Source: Carboxydothermus islandicus (GTDB lineage Bacteria; Bacillota; Z-2901; Carboxydothermales; Carboxydothermaceae). From it: DNA of 38,585 nucleotides. The stretch covers positions 1 to 38,585 of the forward strand of contig NZ_BDJL01000041.1 in assembly GCF_001950325.1 (NCBI RefSeq), read 5' to 3'. Positions 36,002 to 38,585 of this stretch are shown here, piece by piece. A program made the translations under genes and the position numbers. The notes under the pieces are model-generated. The model did no database searches, was not told where the DNA came from, and saw only the letters and a program-made list of their open reading frames with translations. Within the stretch, counting starts at the first letter, position 1, and each line of letters starts with the position of its first letter.

Positions 36002-37240
36002 GTGACCGAGATTAAACAGGAGTTTTTAAAATGTATGCGTTGCGGCAATTGCCAGGCCGTCTGTCCTATTTATAAGGAAACAAAAATGGAAGCGGAAGTA
36101 GCCCGGGGCAAGATTCAGCTTATCAAAGGGGTTACCGAAGGGGTATTGAAACCTACCGAATACCTGGCGGAAAAAATTGCTACCTGTCTCACCTGTCTTG
36201 CCTGTCAGGAAAACTGCCCCAGCGGGGTTAATTATGAGAAAATTCTCTTATATGGAAGGGACTATTTAGCCAAAGAAAATGGTTTACCGCCGGTGAAAAA
36301 AGCAATTTTTAAAGTTTTACGGAAACCCAAGCTTTTTAACTTTGGGCTTAAAATGGCTTCCCGCTTTCAAGGTCTTGCCCTGAAGAAGGTTAAAGGACGT
36401 CCTGGGCGAAAACTTCGGTTTGGGCTCATCGAAGATTATGAAAACCGGTTGTTACCCGAATTTTCCAAGGAAACTTTAGTGGAAAAGGCCAGGTCTAAAC
36501 AAATTCCGGGAAAAGAAAAGCTTTTGTATTTCCCCGGCTGTATGATCAATAACGTTTATGTTAACGTTGGGGAAGCAGTAATAGAGGTTTTACAGCACAA
36601 CGGAGCCCAAGTAATAGTACCGGAAAAGCAAAGCTGCTGCGGAACTCCGGCAAGGGTGCATGGGGATATAGAGTCGGCCAAGAGCTTAGGGCGATATGTG
36701 ATAGACACCTATCTTGCGGTGGATGCCGATTACGTTATAACCAGCTGTTCTACCTGTGGGGTAACTTTACGACAGGGGTATGTTGAACTTTTTATCGATG
36801 AGCCGGAATACCTGGAAAAGGCCAAAAAGCTTGCCGAAAAGACCCGGGACATAAATGAATATCTGGTGGAAAAAGGTTTTATAAAACCCAAGAAATTAAA
36901 TTTAAAAGTAACTTACCACGATCCCTGCCACTTAAACCGCAAGCTTAAAGTAAATAAACAACCCCGGGAAATACTAAAAGCACTTGCGGGGGAAAACTTC
37001 GGGGAAATGAAAAAGCCTGCTGCCTGTTGCGGCGGGGCCGGTTCTTTTTCCCTGACCCATTATCCACTCTCGAAAGCTATTGGTAAGAAAAAAGCTTTAG
37101 ATATCATTGAAACCGGTGCAGAAGTAGTGGCTACCTCCTGTCCTGGCTGCATGCTTCAGTTAAATGATGCTTTGGCTAAAGAAGGTTCGAATATTAAGGT
37201 CGTACATGTGGCAGAACTTCTGGCGGAAGGTTATAAATAA
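36002..37240 (+). CDS. glcF: GlcF-like (Fe-S)-binding subunit with two CCG domains
   Basis: The 412-aa protein should carry electrons from the flavoprotein to the membrane chain. It has two N-terminal [4Fe-4S] sites (CMRCGNCQAVCP and CLTCLACQENCP), followed by two cysteine-rich CCG domains like those of GlcF and heterodisulfide reductase subunit B (SCCGTPARVHGD with CSTCG; YHDPCHLNR with ACCGGAGSF and SCPGCMLQL). No membrane helix is seen. The start is GTG at 36002, behind AGGGGGGAAGG. It pairs with the upstream GlcD-like protein. Confidence 0.92.
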   Translation: MTEIKQEFLKCMRCGNCQAVCPIYKETKMEAEVARGKIQLIKGVTEGVLKPTEYLAEKIATCLTCLACQENCPSGVNYEKILLYGRDYLAKENGLPPVKKAIFKVLRKPKLFNFGLKMASRFQGLALKKVKGRPGRKLRFGLIEDYENRLLPEFSKETLVEKARSKQIPGKEKLLYFPGCMINNVYVNVGEAVIEVLQHNGAQVIVPEKQSCCGTPARVHGDIESAKSLGRYVIDTYLAVDADYVITSCSTCGVTLRQGYVELFIDEPEYLEKAKKLAEKTRDINEYLVEKGFIKPKKLNLKVTYHDPCHLNRKLKVNKQPREILKALAGENFGEMKKPAACCGGAGSFSLTHYPLSKAIGKKKALDIIETGAEVVATSCPGCMLQLNDALAKEGSNIKVVHVAELLAEGYK

Positions 37241-37263
37241 AATTAATTCACCCCTTAGAAGGA

Positions 37264-37291
37264 TTTAACGGAAAAAGGGAGAAAATATAAA
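37264..37291 (+). promoter_or_regulatory. Possible promoter of the GntR gene
   Basis: TTTAAC (37264-37269) and TATAAA (37286-37291) are 16 bases apart. Immediately after it an inverted repeat GGCAAAA-ATTAC-TTTTGCC (37292-37310) touches the ribosome site, and could be an operator or a leader hairpin. No GGTC-A-GACC copy lies here. Confidence 0.4.
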
Positions 37292-37321
37292 GGCAAAAAT
37301 TACTTTTGCCGGAGGTTTCGC

Positions 37322-38017
37322 ATGAATTTTCAGCAGATAAAAACCAAAAAAATTTACGAAGAAATAATCGAGCAAATCAGGTCGTTAATTGCCCGGGGTG
37401 AATTAAAGCCAGGGGATAAACTTCCGTCAGAAAGAGAACTTGCCGAAAGCCTTGGGGTCAGTAGAGCTTCTGTTAGAGAGGCATTAAGTGCCTTAGAAGT
37501 ATTGGGAGTGTTAGAAGTAAGACCGGGGGAAGGTACTTTTGTCCGGGAAGTGGCTTTGGATAAATCCTTTCAGCCGCTTACATTGTTGCTCCTTTTAGAT
37601 ACAACGTTAGAAGTTTTGGAGGTTAGAAAAATTTTGGAGACTGGTGCGGTAGTGTTGGCAACGGAACGGGCTACCGATGAAGATATAAAACGCTTAGAAG
37701 ATGCCGTATTAAAAATGGAAAAAGATTTAAAGCAGGGGGATTTAGGGGATGAGGCTGATTTTATGTTTCATTACGGATTGGCTCTTGCTACCCATAATTC
37801 CCTTTTGGTACGTCTGATTAATTCCATTGCCGATACCATGCGCCAGTCTTTAAAAATAAACCGACAGCGGCTTTTTAGAACTCCGGGCATGCCTGAGACT
37901 TTTTATAAATACCATAAAGAAATCTTAGAGGCGATAAAAAAACGGGATAAAATTAGAGCGCAAAAAATTTTGGAAGAACACTTAACAGTAGCTGAACAAA
38001 AATTGTTGGAAGAGTAA
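37322..38017 (+). CDS. GntR-family regulator, FadR/LldR subfamily
   Basis: The 231-aa protein has an N-terminal GntR winged helix (IYEEIIEQIRSLIARGELKPGDKLPSERELAESLGVSRASVREALSALEVLGVLEVRPGEGTFV across residues 10-75) and a C-terminal all-helical FCD ligand domain (about 90-225), with histidines in HYGLALATHNSLL and YHKEILEAI that usually bind a metal and a small acid. Such proteins (LldR, GlcC, PdhR) sense lactate, glycolate or pyruvate. It lies between glcF and lutC, and two matching FadR-type operators flank the locus, so it is most likely the lactate-responsive repressor. GGAGG precedes the ATG. Confidence 0.92.
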   Translation: MNFQQIKTKKIYEEIIEQIRSLIARGELKPGDKLPSERELAESLGVSRASVREALSALEVLGVLEVRPGEGTFVREVALDKSFQPLTLLLLLDTTLEVLEVRKILETGAVVLATERATDEDIKRLEDAVLKMEKDLKQGDLGDEADFMFHYGLALATHNSLLVRLINSIADTMRQSLKINRQRLFRTPGMPETFYKYHKEILEAIKKRDKIRAQKILEEHLTVAEQKLLEE

Positions 38018-38033
38018 TGGATTGAAAATAGTT

Positions 38034-38061
38034 TGATTTTAAAAAAGGGAAAATATAAAAT
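38034..38061 (+). promoter_or_regulatory. Possible lutC promoter
   Basis: TTGATT (38034-38039) and TAAAAT (38056-38061) are 16 bases apart, with RNA starting near 38068 inside operator copy 2. The layout mirrors the permease promoter. Confidence 0.5.
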
Positions 38062-38064
38062 CTA

Positions 38065-38078
38065 AGGTCAGACCATCA
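38065..38078 (+). promoter_or_regulatory. GntR/FadR-type operator, copy 2
   Basis: AGGTCAGACCATCA repeats exactly the 14 bases found at 32750-32763. It overlaps the predicted transcription start of lutC and lies 28 bases before its start codon, so repression by the same GntR protein is likely. Confidence 0.7.
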
Positions 38079-38105
38079 GGACATAATACCTAAGGTGGTG
38101 ATTGG

Positions 38106-38585
38106 GTGTTAAAGGAAAAGTTTATTACGGAGCTTACTGCTGTGAGTGGCGAAGTTATTCGCTGTACAACCAATGAACAGTTAATTGACAGTTTGGCGGG
38201 GGTACTGGCCGGTCTTGGGGTCCGGAAAGTGATGTACTATCCCCATCCGCAAATTGAGGGGCTTTTAGAAAATTTAAGGGAAAAAGTGGCGGTAGAACTT
38301 CTTAACGAAGATTACCCTAAGCCGGAAGAGGTGGAAGTAGGACTTACCGGTGCGGATTTAGCTGTAGCCGAGTCCGGTTCGCTGGTGTTGGTGGCGGAGG
38401 ATCCAAAACTTCGAAAAATGACCACTTTACCTCCGGTGCACATTGTAGTTTTAAAAGAAAGTCAAATTGTGGAAAAATACGAAGATGTATTTGAACATTA
38501 TGCTGGAAAGTTACCGGGATACTTAAACTTTATTACCGGACCTTCCAGAACCGCCGATATTGAAAGGGTTTTAACCATCGGGGTT
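38106..38585 (+). CDS. lutC: LutC/YkgG family lactate utilisation protein (3' end cut by the window)
   Basis: The first 160 codons of a LUD-domain protein are visible and open to the last base. It reads LKEKFITELTAVSGEVIRC near the start, then GADLAVAESGSLVLV and, near the edge, TGPSRTADIERVLTIGV, the typical LutC ending just before its final HGP. In Bacillus, LutC works with LutA and LutB to oxidise L-lactate. The start is GTG at 38106, behind AAGGTGGTGAT. It has its own promoter and operator copy 2. lutA/lutB are not in the window, though they could follow. Only a few residues should be missing if it has the usual LutC length. Confidence 0.88.
   Translation, partial: MLKEKFITELTAVSGEVIRCTTNEQLIDSLAGVLAGLGVRKVMYYPHPQIEGLLENLREKVAVELLNEDYPKPEEVEVGLTGADLAVAESGSLVLVAEDPKLRKMTTLPPVHIVVLKESQIVEKYEDVFEHYAGKLPGYLNFITGPSRTADIERVLTIGV

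Overview
The window looks like a chromosomal segment of a thermophilic, spore-forming, low-to-mid GC Firmicute. The closest match I can suggest is Carboxydothermus (C. hydrogenoformans or a near relative). This rests on three things: the gene order is the Bacillus/Clostridia core order (comEA-comEC-holA-rpsT-spoIIP-lepA-hemW-hrcA-grpE-dnaK-dnaJ-prmA-rsmE-mtaB-rpsU-yqeY-yqfC-yqfD-phoH-pgpH-ybeY-dgkA-era); sporulation genes are present; and the dnaK operon carries an archaeal-type chaperonin, a trait known from Carboxydothermus. The species name is an inference. Almost everything is on the + strand; only rpsT is on the - strand. Non-ATG starts (GTG, TTG) with strong Shine-Dalgarno (SD) sites are common.

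Layout: (1) 1-3.8 kb: the end of an unknown gene, a BtuF/BtuC/BtuD-type importer whose ATPase has an extra C-terminal domain, and a PCP_red-CGGC cysteine-rich protein. (2) 4.0-8.8 kb: an IscR-like Rrf2 regulator directly followed by the DNA-uptake genes comEA and comEC, a lytic transglycosylase and holA. (3) 8.85-14.1 kb: rpsT (-), a small holin-like membrane protein, spoIIP with a likely sigma-E promoter, murJ and lepA. (4) 14.1-24.4 kb: hemW, then a CIRCE-controlled heat-shock operon (hrcA, archaeal-type chaperonin, grpE, dnaK, dnaJ) running on into prmA, rsmE and mtaB. (5) 24.5-32.5 kb: a HIT hydrolase, rpsU, yqeY, then the sporulation/envelope/RNA cluster yqfC-yqfD-phoH-pgpH-ybeY-dgkA-DUF502-era. 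(6) 32.5 kb to the end: a lactate-use locus of lactate permease, GlcD-like flavoprotein, GlcF-like Fe-S subunit, FadR-type GntR regulator and a LutC/YkgG gene cut by the window end.

How it fits together: the lactate locus has two copies of a 14-base GGTC-A-GACC operator, one before the permease and one before lutC, so the local GntR regulator probably controls both transcripts. The heat-shock operon has a single CIRCE site overlapping the predicted transcription start. spoIIP and yqfC each have a CATATATT -10-like element at a sigma-E spacing; the yqfC element lies in the loop of the preceding terminator, whose 3' arm contains the yqfC ribosome binding site. Other RNA-level signals worth checking are an SD-sequestering hairpin before the HIT gene, a G-quadruplex-like run at the rpsU ribosome binding site, and two possible ATT start codons (pgpH and the DUF502 gene). 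I saw no tRNA, rRNA, CRISPR array, insertion sequence or prophage.
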